Positions 30,191 through 38,238 of a stretch of DNA of 64,000 bases are shown piece by piece. This stretch comes from DASXRA01 sp963737425 (GTDB taxonomy: Bacteria; Actinomycetota; Actinomycetes; Mycobacteriales; Jatrophihabitantaceae): NCBI GenBank assembly GCA_963737425.1, contig CAVTSX010000003.1, forward strand, positions 186,001 through 250,000. The letters are read 5' to 3'. The position numbers were made by a program, and so were the translations under genes. Numbering within the stretch: position 1 is the first letter of the stretch; each line of letters opens with the position of its first letter. The notes below the pieces were generated by a model. It saw nothing but the letters and a program-made list of their open reading frames with translations. It ran no database searches and was not told the origin of the DNA.

Positions 30191-31888
30191 TCAGCCGCAG
30201 ATGGCTCCGGTCGCGGCCGAGCCGACCAGCTTCGCGTACTTGCCGAGCACGCCGTAGTCGAAGCGCGCCGGAAGTGGCTTCCACTCCGCGCGACGACGCT
30301 CGAGTTCCGCGTCGTCGACGTGTAGGTCGAGCGTGCGGGTCGTCATGTCGAGACGGATCAGGTCGCCGTCGCGGACGAGTGCGATCGGGCCGCCGACCGC
30401 AGCCTCGGGAGCTACGTGCCCGACGCACAGTCCCGTCGTACCGCCGGAGAAGCGCCCGTCGGTGAGCAGCAGTACGTCCTTGCCGAGGCCGGCACCCTTG
30501 ATCGCGCCGGTGACCGCGAGCATCTCGCGCATACCGGGGCCGCCCTTAGGCCCCTCCCACCGGATCACGAGCACGTCGCCGCTGCGAAGCGATCCTTCGG
30601 CGACGGCGTCCATGGCCGCCTGCTCACCGTCGAACACCCGCGCCGGACCTTCCCACACGTCGGAGTCGAATCCGGCGCTCTTGACGACCGCGCCCTCGCT
30701 TGCAAGCGAGCCACGCAGGATGGTGAGTCCGCCCGTTCGGTGGATCGGGTCGGCCATCGCGTGGATGATCTTGCCGTCGGGATCGGGCGGGGCAATGTCA
30801 CGAAGGTTCTCAGCGACCGTCTTTCCGGTGACGGTCAGCGCGGCGCCGTGCAGCAGGCCGGCGTCGAGCAGTGCCTTCATCACGACCGGCACGCCGCCGA
30901 TACCGTCGATATCGGTCATGACATAGCGGCCGAACGGCTTGACGTCGGCGAGGTGCGGCACCCGATCACCGATGCGGTTGAAGTCGTCGAGATCGAGATC
31001 GACCTTGGCCTCGTTCGCGATCGCGAGCAGGTGCAGCACCGCGTTGGTCGATCCGCCCAGGGCCATGACGACCGTGATCGCGTTCTCGAACGCCTGCTTG
31101 GTCAGGATGGTTCGCGCCGTGATCGCCGCATCGACAAGGTGCACGACTGCCTCGCCGGAGCGTTCTGCGTAAGCGTCTCGACGGGAGTCGGGCGCCGGCG
31201 GTGATGCCGAGCCGGGCAGCGACATGCCGAGCGCCTCGGCGGCCGAGGCCATGGTGTTGGCGGTGTACATGCCACCGCAGGCACCCTCCCCCGGGCAGAT
31301 CGCCTTCTCGATCTCGGTCACCTCCTCGCGGGAGATCTTGCCCGCGAGGCATGCGCCAACCGCCTCGAACGCGTCGATGATCGTGACGTCGCGGCCGTTG
31401 AGCCTCCCGGGCAACGTCGAGCCTGCGTAGAGGAAGACGGCCGCGACGTCGAGCCGGGCGGCCGCCATCAGCATCCCGGGCTCGGACTTGTCGCATCCGG
31501 CCAGCAGCACGGCGCCGTCGAGTTGCTCGGCGCGAAACACCGTCTCGACGGAGTCCGCGATCACCTCGCGCGACACGAGCGAGTAGTGCATGCCGTCATG
31601 GCCCATGGAAATGCCGTCGGACACCGAGATCGTGCCGAACTCCAGCGGGAATCCGTCAGCTCCGCGCACGCCGATCTTCGCCTGTTTGGCCAGGCGGGAA
31701 AGGGACAGATTGCACGGTGTGATCTCGTTCCAGGACGATGCGACGCCGATCTGCGGCTTGCGCCAGTCGTCGTCACCCATGCCGACGGCGCGCAACATGC
31801 CGCGCGCGGCGGCTCGCTCGATGCCGTCGGTGACGATGCCACTGTGCGGCTTACGGTGCTGACGGGGCTGGCGCTGACTGTCGCTCAC
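30191..31888 (-). CDS. ilvD: Dihydroxy-acid dehydratase
   Basis: A 565-residue biosynthetic dehydratase. C59 (NEITPCN), C132 (AGCDKSEPG) and C204 (GEGACGGMYTANTM) are the Fe-S ligands. SDGISMGHDGMHYSLVSREVIADSVE and GRFSGGTTGLCVGHVAPEA are typical of true IlvD. It dehydrates the products of IlvC to 2-keto acids for valine and isoleucine. I chose the GTG at 31888 because a TAGGGT box ends exactly 7 bases before it; the GTG at 31897 lies inside that box. It is separate from ilvB-ilvN-ilvC and shares a divergent promoter region with the PH-domain gene. Confidence 0.95.
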   Translation of the reverse strand: MSDSQRQPRQHRKPHSGIVTDGIERAAARGMLRAVGMGDDDWRKPQIGVASSWNEITPCNLSLSRLAKQAKIGVRGADGFPLEFGTISVSDGISMGHDGMHYSLVSREVIADSVETVFRAEQLDGAVLLAGCDKSEPGMLMAAARLDVAAVFLYAGSTLPGRLNGRDVTIIDAFEAVGACLAGKISREEVTEIEKAICPGEGACGGMYTANTMASAAEALGMSLPGSASPPAPDSRRDAYAERSGEAVVHLVDAAITARTILTKQAFENAITVVMALGGSTNAVLHLLAIANEAKVDLDLDDFNRIGDRVPHLADVKPFGRYVMTDIDGIGGVPVVMKALLDAGLLHGAALTVTGKTVAENLRDIAPPDPDGKIIHAMADPIHRTGGLTILRGSLASEGAVVKSAGFDSDVWEGPARVFDGEQAAMDAVAEGSLRSGDVLVIRWEGPKGGPGMREMLAVTGAIKGAGLGKDVLLLTDGRFSGGTTGLCVGHVAPEAAVGGPIALVRDGDLIRLDMTTRTLDLHVDDAELERRRAEWKPLPARFDYGVLGKYAKLVGSAATGAICG

Positions 31889-31895
31889 GTCGTGC

Positions 31896-31912
31896 ACCCT
31901 ACGACGTAGTGT
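31896..31912. promoter_or_regulatory. Divergent -10 boxes for ilvD and the PH-domain gene
   Basis: Minus strand: TAGGGT at 31901-31896, then 7 bases to the ilvD GTG. Plus strand: TAGTGT at 31907-31912, then 7 bases to the GTG at 31920. Both fit TANNNT leaderless promoters. The -35 regions overlap the other gene's start, so the two promoters may interfere with each other. Confidence 0.6.
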
Positions 31913-31919
31913 TCAGGTC

Positions 31920-32315
31920 GTGTCATCGCGCGTGTTTCGGTTGCCGAGGTCGGCTTACCTCGCTGTGCTGATCTTGGGGTTCTGTGTTACGCCGGTCGTC
32001 CAGCATCCGTGGGCCGCGCTGGTCTACCTCGTGCCGGTCGCGGCGGCGGTCTTCATCGCCCGGACGGCCACCTTCGTCGACGAGGACGGCATCACCGTCC
32101 GGGCCCTGCTGGGCCGCCGATCCCTTCGCTGGGCCGAGGTGCGGGGGCTGTCGGTGAGCGGACGAAGCGTCTACGCAGTCAGCGCGGACGCGGCGCTGCG
32201 CCTGCCCTGCGTCCGGGTCTCCGACCTCGCCGCGGTCTCAGCGGCCAGCGGCAGCCACCTCCCGCAGTTGCGCCAGGCGACACCCAAGTACGCGCCATCG
32301 CGGCGCAACCGCTAG
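31920..32315 (+). CDS. PH-like domain membrane protein
   Basis: A 131-residue protein. Two hydrophobic helices (about 12-30 and 32-47) are followed by a PH-like domain starting TATFVDEDGITVRALLGRRSLRWAEVRGLSVSGRSVYA, the usual form of actinobacterial small membrane PH-domain proteins. The tail is basic (PKYAPSRRNR). The function is unknown. The GTG start lies 7 bases after TAGTGT. Its stop overlaps the convergent hydroxyacid dehydrogenase stop by 4 bp. PH-domain genes next to ilvD are, from memory, common in actinobacteria. Confidence 0.8.
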   Translation: MSSRVFRLPRSAYLAVLILGFCVTPVVQHPWAALVYLVPVAAAVFIARTATFVDEDGITVRALLGRRSLRWAEVRGLSVSGRSVYAVSADAALRLPCVRVSDLAAVSAASGSHLPQLRQATPKYAPSRRNR

Positions 32316-33223
32316 TAGCCGCCGGTCACGATGTTGATCAACGGCTCGCCGGCCGCGTAGCGCAGGATCTGCTCACGCACGAGGCGATAGGCCCGCTTGG
32401 GAAATCCCAGCGTCGCGCCGCCGACGTGCGGCGTGAGCAGCAGGTTCGGCGCTTCCCAGATCGGATGATCTTGCGGTGGCGGTTCCGGGTCGGTCACGTC
32501 GAGTGCGGCGCGCAGGCGTCCGGACTGCAGTTCGGCAACGAGGGCGTCGGTGATGAGCACCGGTCCGCGCGACGCATTGACCAGCAGCGCGTTGTCGGCC
32601 ATCGCGGCGAGGAACTTCGCGTCGACGAGCCCGCGCGTCTGGTCGGTGAGCGGCACGACGAGTACGACGATGTCGACTCCGGGCAGCAGGGCCGGCAGCT
32701 CGTCGACGCCGTGCACACCGTCACGGCGTGAACGCGCGACCAGGGTCGGTTCGGCGTCGAACGCGCGCAGCCGGCGCTCGATGTTCTCGCCGAGGTCGCC
32801 GGCGCCGACCACCAGCACCCGCTTGCCGGCCAGCTCGTCCGTCGTGGTCCAGTCCCAGTGCCGCTGATCCTGTGCCCGCACGAAGCGAGGAAATTCGCGC
32901 AATACCGACAAGATCGCGGTCAGCACCCACTCGGCGGTCGACCCGCCGTGGATGCCGCGACCGTCGCAGAGCAGCACGTCGGGCGGGATGTGCCCGGTCC
33001 ACACATCGGCGCCGGCGGAGAGGAGTTGGACGACGCGAAGGTGCGTGAGTTCCCTGAAGGCGGCTTCGCGCCGGTCCGCGTCGGCGAACATGTAGGTCGG
33101 CACCCAGAACTCGACGTCTGCCGGGGCGTGCCCCCGGCCGTTCCAGGTGACGACCTGCAGGCCGCCCGGCAGCGGCCCGACGAGCTCGACTGCCGTGTCG
33201 TCCGGCAGGCAGATAACGGTCAC
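32312..33223 (-). CDS. D-2-hydroxyacid dehydrogenase
   Basis: A 303-residue enzyme. The NAD motif is GKRVLVVGAGDLGENIERRL; the catalytic residues lie in LVNASRGPVLITDALVAELQSGRLRAALDVTDPEPPPQDHPIWEAPNLLLTPHVGG (Arg, Glu region and His). At this length it lacks the C-terminal ACT and extra domains of actinobacterial SerA (about 530 residues), so it is not the serine-pathway enzyme. It probably reduces glyoxylate, hydroxypyruvate or a similar 2-keto acid. It stands alone, convergent with the PH gene. Confidence 0.88.
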   Translation of the reverse strand: MTVICLPDDTAVELVGPLPGGLQVVTWNGRGHAPADVEFWVPTYMFADADRREAAFRELTHLRVVQLLSAGADVWTGHIPPDVLLCDGRGIHGGSTAEWVLTAILSVLREFPRFVRAQDQRHWDWTTTDELAGKRVLVVGAGDLGENIERRLRAFDAEPTLVARSRRDGVHGVDELPALLPGVDIVVLVVPLTDQTRGLVDAKFLAAMADNALLVNASRGPVLITDALVAELQSGRLRAALDVTDPEPPPQDHPIWEAPNLLLTPHVGGATLGFPKRAYRLVREQILRYAAGEPLINIVTGGY

Positions 33224-33285
33224 CCGACTGAGGCTAGCGACGGGCAGATGTGCGGGCGCACAGGGTCAGCAGGCAGACTGCCTCT

Positions 33286-34476
33286 ATGCGTCCGATCCCG
33301 TGGCGAATCGCCGTGCCACTGGCCGCAGCGGGTCTTCTCGCCGGCTGCGCCGCCGGGGCGGACGCAACCTCACCCACCTGGGTGCCCCAGCCGTCCGTCA
33401 CGCTGGAGGCCGGCCCACGCGTGTCGCTGCCGAACCAGCCGGGTCAGCAACCCGGATCCCCCGGCGCGACCCCGGGCCCGGGCACGCCGAGCCAGTCGGG
33501 CAGTCGCACCAACGGACCCGACCCGAACGTGGTCGCCACCAACCTCACCACGCCGACAGGTATCGCGCTGCTGCCCGACGGCACCGCCCTGGTCGGCGAG
33601 CGAACGACCGGCCGGATCGTGCGGGTGCAGCCGCAGGCAGGCAAGCCCGTCGTGACCGTGCGTACGTTGACTGGCCTGGCCACTGGCGGCGACGGCGGGC
33701 TACTCGATCTCGCGCTCTCGCCCACGTACAGCGAGGACGGCCTGATCTACGCATACGTCACCACCCCGACTGACAATCGCGTTGTCGATTTCACCCTCAC
33801 CGGTCCGGCGACGCCGGTGCTCACCGGCATACCGCGCGGCAGCGTCGACAACACCGGCCGGCTGATGTTCGACCCGCAAGGCCTGCTCTATGTCGGCACG
33901 GGTGACGCGGGCCGGCCCGGGCTCGCAGCCGACGCGAGAAGCCTCGCCGGCAAGGTGCTGCGGCTGAACGCCATTGGTCAGCCCGCGCCCGGCAACCCGA
34001 GTCGGGGCTCGGCGATCTACACGCGGGGTCATCGCACGGTCAACGGCATTTGCGAGAACGCGCCGCTCAACATCGTTTACGCGACCGAGGCCCCGGCCGA
34101 TATCAACGTCCTGCAGGCCGGCGCCGACTACGGCTGGCCCAGACCGGCGAAGTCGTCGCAGCGGCCTGCAGGCACGCTGCCGTCGGGCCGGACCGGAGCC
34201 GGCGATTGCGCGGTGCTGGGCGGGCGGCTCTATGTCGCGACCAGCGACGGCAGGTCGCTGCTGTCGGCGGCGGTCAGTCCGCGTACTCCGGTCGGAAAGT
34301 TCAGCCTCGCACTCGACGGCCGATACGGGCGATTGCTGACAGTCGTGGCCGCACCGGACGGCGCATTGTGGTTGACCACGACCAATAAGGACGGCCACGG
34401 CAAGCCCACCGCCGATGACGAGCGGGTACTGCGCATCATCCCGTCGGCCGGGGGCGGCGGCAGCCCGCCGGTGTGA
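33286..34476 (+). CDS. Lipoprotein of the PQQ sugar-dehydrogenase-like (GSDH) beta-propeller family
   Basis: A 396-residue protein with a lipoprotein signal (AAAGLLAGC, C21), a Pro/Gly/Ser-rich linker to about 80, then a beta-propeller. Family motifs include PTGIALLPDGTALVGERTTGRIVRV, GGDGGLLDLALSP, GRLMFDPQGLLYVGTGDAG, LAGKVLRLN, IYTRGHRTVNGIC and ADINVLQAGADYGWP. In true glucose dehydrogenases of this fold the Y-G-H-R-N segment binds substrate; here it is YTRGHRTVNG, a partial match. It may be a PQQ-dependent sugar oxidase or a non-catalytic propeller. I chose the ATG at 33286 because it gives the complete signal peptide. Confidence 0.82.
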   Translation: MRPIPWRIAVPLAAAGLLAGCAAGADATSPTWVPQPSVTLEAGPRVSLPNQPGQQPGSPGATPGPGTPSQSGSRTNGPDPNVVATNLTTPTGIALLPDGTALVGERTTGRIVRVQPQAGKPVVTVRTLTGLATGGDGGLLDLALSPTYSEDGLIYAYVTTPTDNRVVDFTLTGPATPVLTGIPRGSVDNTGRLMFDPQGLLYVGTGDAGRPGLAADARSLAGKVLRLNAIGQPAPGNPSRGSAIYTRGHRTVNGICENAPLNIVYATEAPADINVLQAGADYGWPRPAKSSQRPAGTLPSGRTGAGDCAVLGGRLYVATSDGRSLLSAAVSPRTPVGKFSLALDGRYGRLLTVVAAPDGALWLTTTNKDGHGKPTADDERVLRIIPSAGGGGSPPV

Positions 34477-34526
34477 TCGACACGCCTCTCTGTCGCCGGG
34501 GCGAGATGTGAGGCAAACTCGGCCGC

Positions 34527-35489
34527 GTGACCATCCCACCTGACCAGCCGCAGTACCCCGGCCATCCCGGTAACTACCCTGCGAGCGGCTACGGTGGCGC
34601 ACCACCTGCCCAGCCGGCCTACCCCACGCGCTTTCGCGGGCGCCGCGCCATCCAGGTCGGCGGCGCGTTGATGATTCTCGGTCTGGTGCTCACGATCCTC
34701 GGCGGCGTGCTGGCCGGAACCAAGTCCTACAGCAAGGTCAACGGCTTCCAGCGGGTCGCGGTCAAGGACGGCACGGGCACGGTCACGTTCTCGCACGCCG
34801 GCGGGTTCGTCGCGTACTACGAGTCGAGTTCAGTCACCGACAGCACGAACCAGCGGATTCCCGAGGTGGGTGGCACGCTCACCAATCAGGAGACCAACGA
34901 GCAGGTGCAGCTCGAGACGCTGTACGGCAACCGCTCCGACAACAAGATCAAGTTCTTGCACTACGACTACCACGGCCACAAGGGCGTGGCCATGTGGCAG
35001 TTCCACATCGACACGCCAGGCGCCTGGAAGGTCGAGCTGCAGCAGTCCAACGGGCTGGTCGCGCCGGACGCCGTGGTTGCCTTCGGTCCGTCCATCGCCA
35101 AGGGCGTGGTAATCGGCGGCATACTCGCCATCATCGGCGTTCTGCTGCTGATCGCCGGCCTGATCACCATGATCGTCGGGCTGGTGAGGCGCAGTCGCCA
35201 CCGGCGTGAGGTGCGCTCGAGCGGTGTCGGCGGCTTCGGCAATTACGGCAACTTCGGTGGTTATGGCGCGGCGGCGCCGGCATCCGCGGCCGGTTGGCCA
35301 CCGCCCGGCGGCGGCCCAGTCGGGCAGCCCGGCGCAGGCGGAACGGGTTGGCCACCGGCCGGCGGCAGCCAACCCGCCGGTGGCGGCTGGCCCCCGGCCG
35401 GCGACGGCTGGCCACCACCAAGCGGCGGCACCACGGAATGGCCACCGCCCGGCCCTGGATCTGCCCAGGACCGACCGCCCGAGGGATGA
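34527..35489 (+). CDS. Two-TM membrane protein with Pro-rich ends
   Basis: A 320-residue protein starting GTG. The first 35 residues are Pro/Gly/Tyr-rich and cytoplasmic. Helix one lies at about 45-65, an extracytoplasmic domain follows to about 190 (TVTFSHAGGFVAYYESSS, WQFHIDTPGAWKVEL), and helix two is at about 190-220 followed by a basic RRSRHRREVRSS. The last 85 residues carry five WPP units (GWPPPGGG, GWPPAGG, GWPPAGDGWPPP, EWPPPG), possibly a binding site for WW- or SH3-like partners. Its stop overlaps the epoxide hydrolase start (ATGA). Function unknown. Confidence 0.8.
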   Translation: MTIPPDQPQYPGHPGNYPASGYGGAPPAQPAYPTRFRGRRAIQVGGALMILGLVLTILGGVLAGTKSYSKVNGFQRVAVKDGTGTVTFSHAGGFVAYYESSSVTDSTNQRIPEVGGTLTNQETNEQVQLETLYGNRSDNKIKFLHYDYHGHKGVAMWQFHIDTPGAWKVELQQSNGLVAPDAVVAFGPSIAKGVVIGGILAIIGVLLLIAGLITMIVGLVRRSRHRREVRSSGVGGFGNYGNFGGYGAAAPASAAGWPPPGGGPVGQPGAGGTGWPPAGGSQPAGGGWPPAGDGWPPPSGGTTEWPPPGPGSAQDRPPEG

Positions 35490-36655
35490 GCGGGCCAGGC
35501 TCTGCGCTGCGCCCCGAGCCGTTCGTCATCGACGTCGACGACGCCGCACTGGTTGATCTGCGCGCACGAATCCGCAGCACGCGCTGGCCCGACCCGGCGC
35601 CGGGTACTGCCTGGAGTCAGGGCACCGATCTGGACTACCTTCGCCAGACGCTGACCTACTGGGCAGACGGGTTCGACTGGCGCGAGCAAGAGCGCGCGCT
35701 GAACACCGTCAAGCACTTCCGGGTCGAACTCGACGGCGTGCGCATCCATTTCGTGCACGAGCGATCTCGCCAGGGTCCGGGCCTACCGCTGATCCTTAGC
35801 CATGGCTGGCCGAGCACGTTCGCCGAAATCCTCCGACTCGTGCCGCTGCTCACCGATCCGGCGGCGCACGGAATCGACGGCCCGGCGTTCGACGTCGTCA
35901 TCCCCTCGCTGCCCGGTTACGGCTTCTCCGAACGACCGGCACGTACCGGCGTGACGACGCGCTACACCGCAAGCCTCTGGCATCGCCTCATGCGCGGACT
36001 CGGATACAGCCGCTACGGCGCGCAGGGCGGCGACTTCGGTGCCGGCGTGGCGACCTACATGGCACTCGACGATCCCGCGCCGATGCTCGGGGTCCACCTG
36101 CACACGCTGGAGATTCCCCCGTACACCGGCTCCGGCTCGCGTCCACTGTCCGAAGCGGAGCAGGTGTATGACGCGCAGACCCGGCACTGGGACCAGGTCG
36201 AACGCGGGTACAGCTCGATCCAGTCCACCAAGCCACAGACCGTCGGATACGGCGTGAACGACTCACCAGCTGGACTGGCCGCATGGATCCTGGAGAAGTG
36301 GCGCTCGTGGACCGACAGCCACGGCGACCTTGACGCGCACCTCTCGCGTGACTTCCTGCTGACCACCGCCACCATCTACTGGGTCACGCAGACGATCACG
36401 TCGTCGTTTCGCGACTACTTCGACAACCGATGGTCGGGAACACCGGTCGGCCCGCAGGACTTCGTCGGCGTGCCAACCGCCTTTGCGGTGTTCGCCAACC
36501 ACTTCGTCAGTGAGGGAACCCCACCGCGCGAGTGGGCCGAGCGCCTCTACAACGTTCGCCGGTGGACACCGATGCCGCATGGTGGCCATTTCGCTCCGGT
36601 CGAAGAGCCCGAACGCATGGCCCGCGACATCGCGGCGTTCTTCGCCGAGCTCTGA
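35486..36655 (+). CDS. Epoxide hydrolase (alpha/beta-hydrolase, EHN-type N-terminus)
   Basis: A 389-residue enzyme. The N-terminal EHN segment (PFVIDVDDAALVDLRARIRSTRWPDP) is followed by ILSHGWPSTFAEILRLVPLL (oxyanion HGWP at 106-109), VVIPSLPGYGFSERP and the nucleophile Asp in GAQGGDFGAGVATYMA (D183). The base His is in PHGGHFAPVEEPERMA near residue 368. It should open epoxides to diols by the covalent Asp mechanism. I chose the ATG at 35486 because it is preceded by GAGGG and overlaps the upstream stop; the longer frame upstream is another reading of the WPP gene. Confidence 0.92.
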   Translation: MSGPGSALRPEPFVIDVDDAALVDLRARIRSTRWPDPAPGTAWSQGTDLDYLRQTLTYWADGFDWREQERALNTVKHFRVELDGVRIHFVHERSRQGPGLPLILSHGWPSTFAEILRLVPLLTDPAAHGIDGPAFDVVIPSLPGYGFSERPARTGVTTRYTASLWHRLMRGLGYSRYGAQGGDFGAGVATYMALDDPAPMLGVHLHTLEIPPYTGSGSRPLSEAEQVYDAQTRHWDQVERGYSSIQSTKPQTVGYGVNDSPAGLAAWILEKWRSWTDSHGDLDAHLSRDFLLTTATIYWVTQTITSSFRDYFDNRWSGTPVGPQDFVGVPTAFAVFANHFVSEGTPPREWAERLYNVRRWTPMPHGGHFAPVEEPERMARDIAAFFAEL

Positions 36656-36687
36656 GCGGACGGTGCGGACTGCGCGGAGTCTGCGGA

Positions 36688-37143
36688 CTACGCGCGCACG
36701 CGCCGCTGCCAGCCGCGGCCGGGATGCCACGACTCGATGACGAGGTGATCGGCCGGCGTTCCCACGTAGGTCAGCACGACTTCGCTGATGTCGATGCGGA
36801 ACTGGTCGCCCGGCGGCGGATCGGCGCGCGCGCCTTCGGCGATCGCCTGCCCGGCGATCTTGGCCTCGCCGCTCCAGGCGCTCGGATCGTCCTCGGGCGG
36901 ATCGACAGTCGGGCTGTGCACCGCCAGACGCGGATCGCGGCGCAGGTCTCGACCCTTCAGCGCCTCAGGCATCGAGCCGAACCGGATCTCGTCGGGCTCG
37001 AAGCTGAGCTCGACGCCGCTGATGCGCGGCGAACCGTCCGCTCGCAGCGTCGCCATCGTCTTGTGCTTGCGCACGTCGAACGCCGCGCGGACCCGCTTCG
37101 CGAACTCGGGCGCGTCGCGCGTGACCTCAAACCAGCTCGCCAT
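36688..37143 (-). CDS. PPOX/F420-type flavin- or deazaflavin-binding split-barrel protein
   Basis: A 151-residue protein starting MASWFEVTRDAPEFAKRVRAAFD; the frame extends to a TTG at 37173, but the ATG is preferred. KHKTMATLRADGSPRISGVELSFEPDEIRFGSMPEALKGRDLRRDPRLAVHS is the hallmark split beta-barrel of the pyridoxamine-phosphate-oxidase-like superfamily, whose actinobacterial members bind FMN, F420 or heme. The role is unknown. It is followed by the epoxide hydrolase end and preceded by the beta-propeller membrane protein. Confidence 0.85.
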   Translation of the reverse strand: MASWFEVTRDAPEFAKRVRAAFDVRKHKTMATLRADGSPRISGVELSFEPDEIRFGSMPEALKGRDLRRDPRLAVHSPTVDPPEDDPSAWSGEAKIAGQAIAEGARADPPPGDQFRIDISEVVLTYVGTPADHLVIESWHPGRGWQRRVRA

Positions 37144-37176
37144 GACCGACAGCCTGCTGGTCGGGTCCGACAACGG

Positions 37177-38226
37177 TCAGGACCGGCGCCGACGGGATCG
37201 ACGGCCGAGGCCCACGGCAAGAACGATCGCCACCGCTGCGGCTCCTACGCCGATGGCCCACCCTCTGCCACTCGACCGGGAACGCCCCGTGCCCGCCCCG
37301 GCCGTCGGCGGCGGCGACACATTTCGCGAACGGCTCGGCACTGCTGCAGGCAGGCGGGGTAGCGCAATCGCGAATACCGCGGAGCCGGCGTGTTCGGAAT
37401 CGATGATCAGCCGTGTGGAGTCGACGGCGATTCCCTCGCCCTGCGGCTGCTGCGGCAGGGCCACACGCACCGGTGGCCCGCGCAGCGCCCGGGCCACGTC
37501 GCCACCGCGCACCCGCCAGAGGTAGGCGTCGGTGTATGTGCGAATCGCCAGCAACGACCCGTCGGCCGACAGCGCCGCTCCGGTCGCCGTCAACTGGCCG
37601 ACGACGTTGGGCCCGCCGGGCGTCCCGGTCAGGTGAAAGTCGACCTTGCCGACCGCACGCAGCGCCTGAACCCGATCCGGGTCGGAGTGGGCGGGCAGCG
37701 CGTACACCTCGCTCGCCCCGAAGATCGATTTGGTGACGATGTAAGCGGCCCCGCCCGGCGCAACCGCGAGCGATTCGGCATCGACCGGGCCGCCGGGGTA
37801 GCGCAGCCGCCAGATCTCCGGTGCGCCGGTTGACGCCTCGGTGCCCGCCGCCACCCGAGGCTCGTCAACGCGGTACACCCGGATCTCGGCTCTGGCGCCG
37901 TCGTTGTCGCCGATGTCGGCGAGCCAGATCGAGGGCACGCCGCTGCGGTCCCGGGCCACAGCGAGGTCTTCCCAGTCGACGTTGGCCGCGCCGGGAACGT
38001 CATAGGTCGCGAGGGTCTTGCCGGAGCGGGCGTCGAGGGCGAAGAAGCGGGCCGAATCGCCGCTGTCGTTCTGGACGTAGACGACACCGGGAGACGCAAT
38101 GCCCAAGGCGATGCCGCTGGCCTCGGTGATGCGGGGATCGGTGATGTGGAACAACAACTGCGGTGCCGAGCCGCCGAGCAGCGCGCTGAGCACGGCGGCA
38201 CCCGCAAGCGTGCCGAATCCGGACAC
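37177..38226 (-). CDS. Secreted beta-propeller-like protein with C-terminal TM anchor
   Basis: A 349-residue protein. It starts with a signal-like hydrophobic stretch (GTLAGAAVLSALLG) followed by repeated strands: ITEASGIALGIASPGVVYVQNDSGDSARFFALD, VDWEDLAVARDRSGVPSIWLADIGDND, VDAESLAVAPGGAAYIVTKS and PQGEGIAVDSTRLIIDSEHAG. Residues about 315-340 form one helix (WAIGVGAAAVAIVLAVGLG) and the tail is RRSRRRRS. So the propeller is outside, held by a C-terminal anchor. The type resembles esterase-like or phytase-like propellers, but I cannot assign an activity. It ends 13 bp from gatB, which is on the same strand and upstream. Confidence 0.75.
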   Translation of the reverse strand: MSGFGTLAGAAVLSALLGGSAPQLLFHITDPRITEASGIALGIASPGVVYVQNDSGDSARFFALDARSGKTLATYDVPGAANVDWEDLAVARDRSGVPSIWLADIGDNDGARAEIRVYRVDEPRVAAGTEASTGAPEIWRLRYPGGPVDAESLAVAPGGAAYIVTKSIFGASEVYALPAHSDPDRVQALRAVGKVDFHLTGTPGGPNVVGQLTATGAALSADGSLLAIRTYTDAYLWRVRGGDVARALRGPPVRVALPQQPQGEGIAVDSTRLIIDSEHAGSAVFAIALPRLPAAVPSRSRNVSPPPTAGAGTGRSRSSGRGWAIGVGAAAVAIVLAVGLGRRSRRRRS

Positions 38227-38238
38227 CGGCCGTTCCGA

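Noticed and set aside
30191..31888. Second sugar-acid dehydratase
   Set aside because: The Cys spacing and GEGACGGMYTANTM region are those of biosynthetic IlvD, in line with the ilv genes nearby.
31889..31897. GTG start at 31897 for ilvD
   Set aside because: It lies inside the TAGGGT -10 box; the GTG at 31888 is at the expected +1.
32312..33223. serA (phosphoglycerate dehydrogenase)
   Set aside because: At 303 residues it lacks the ACT and intervening domains of actinobacterial SerA.
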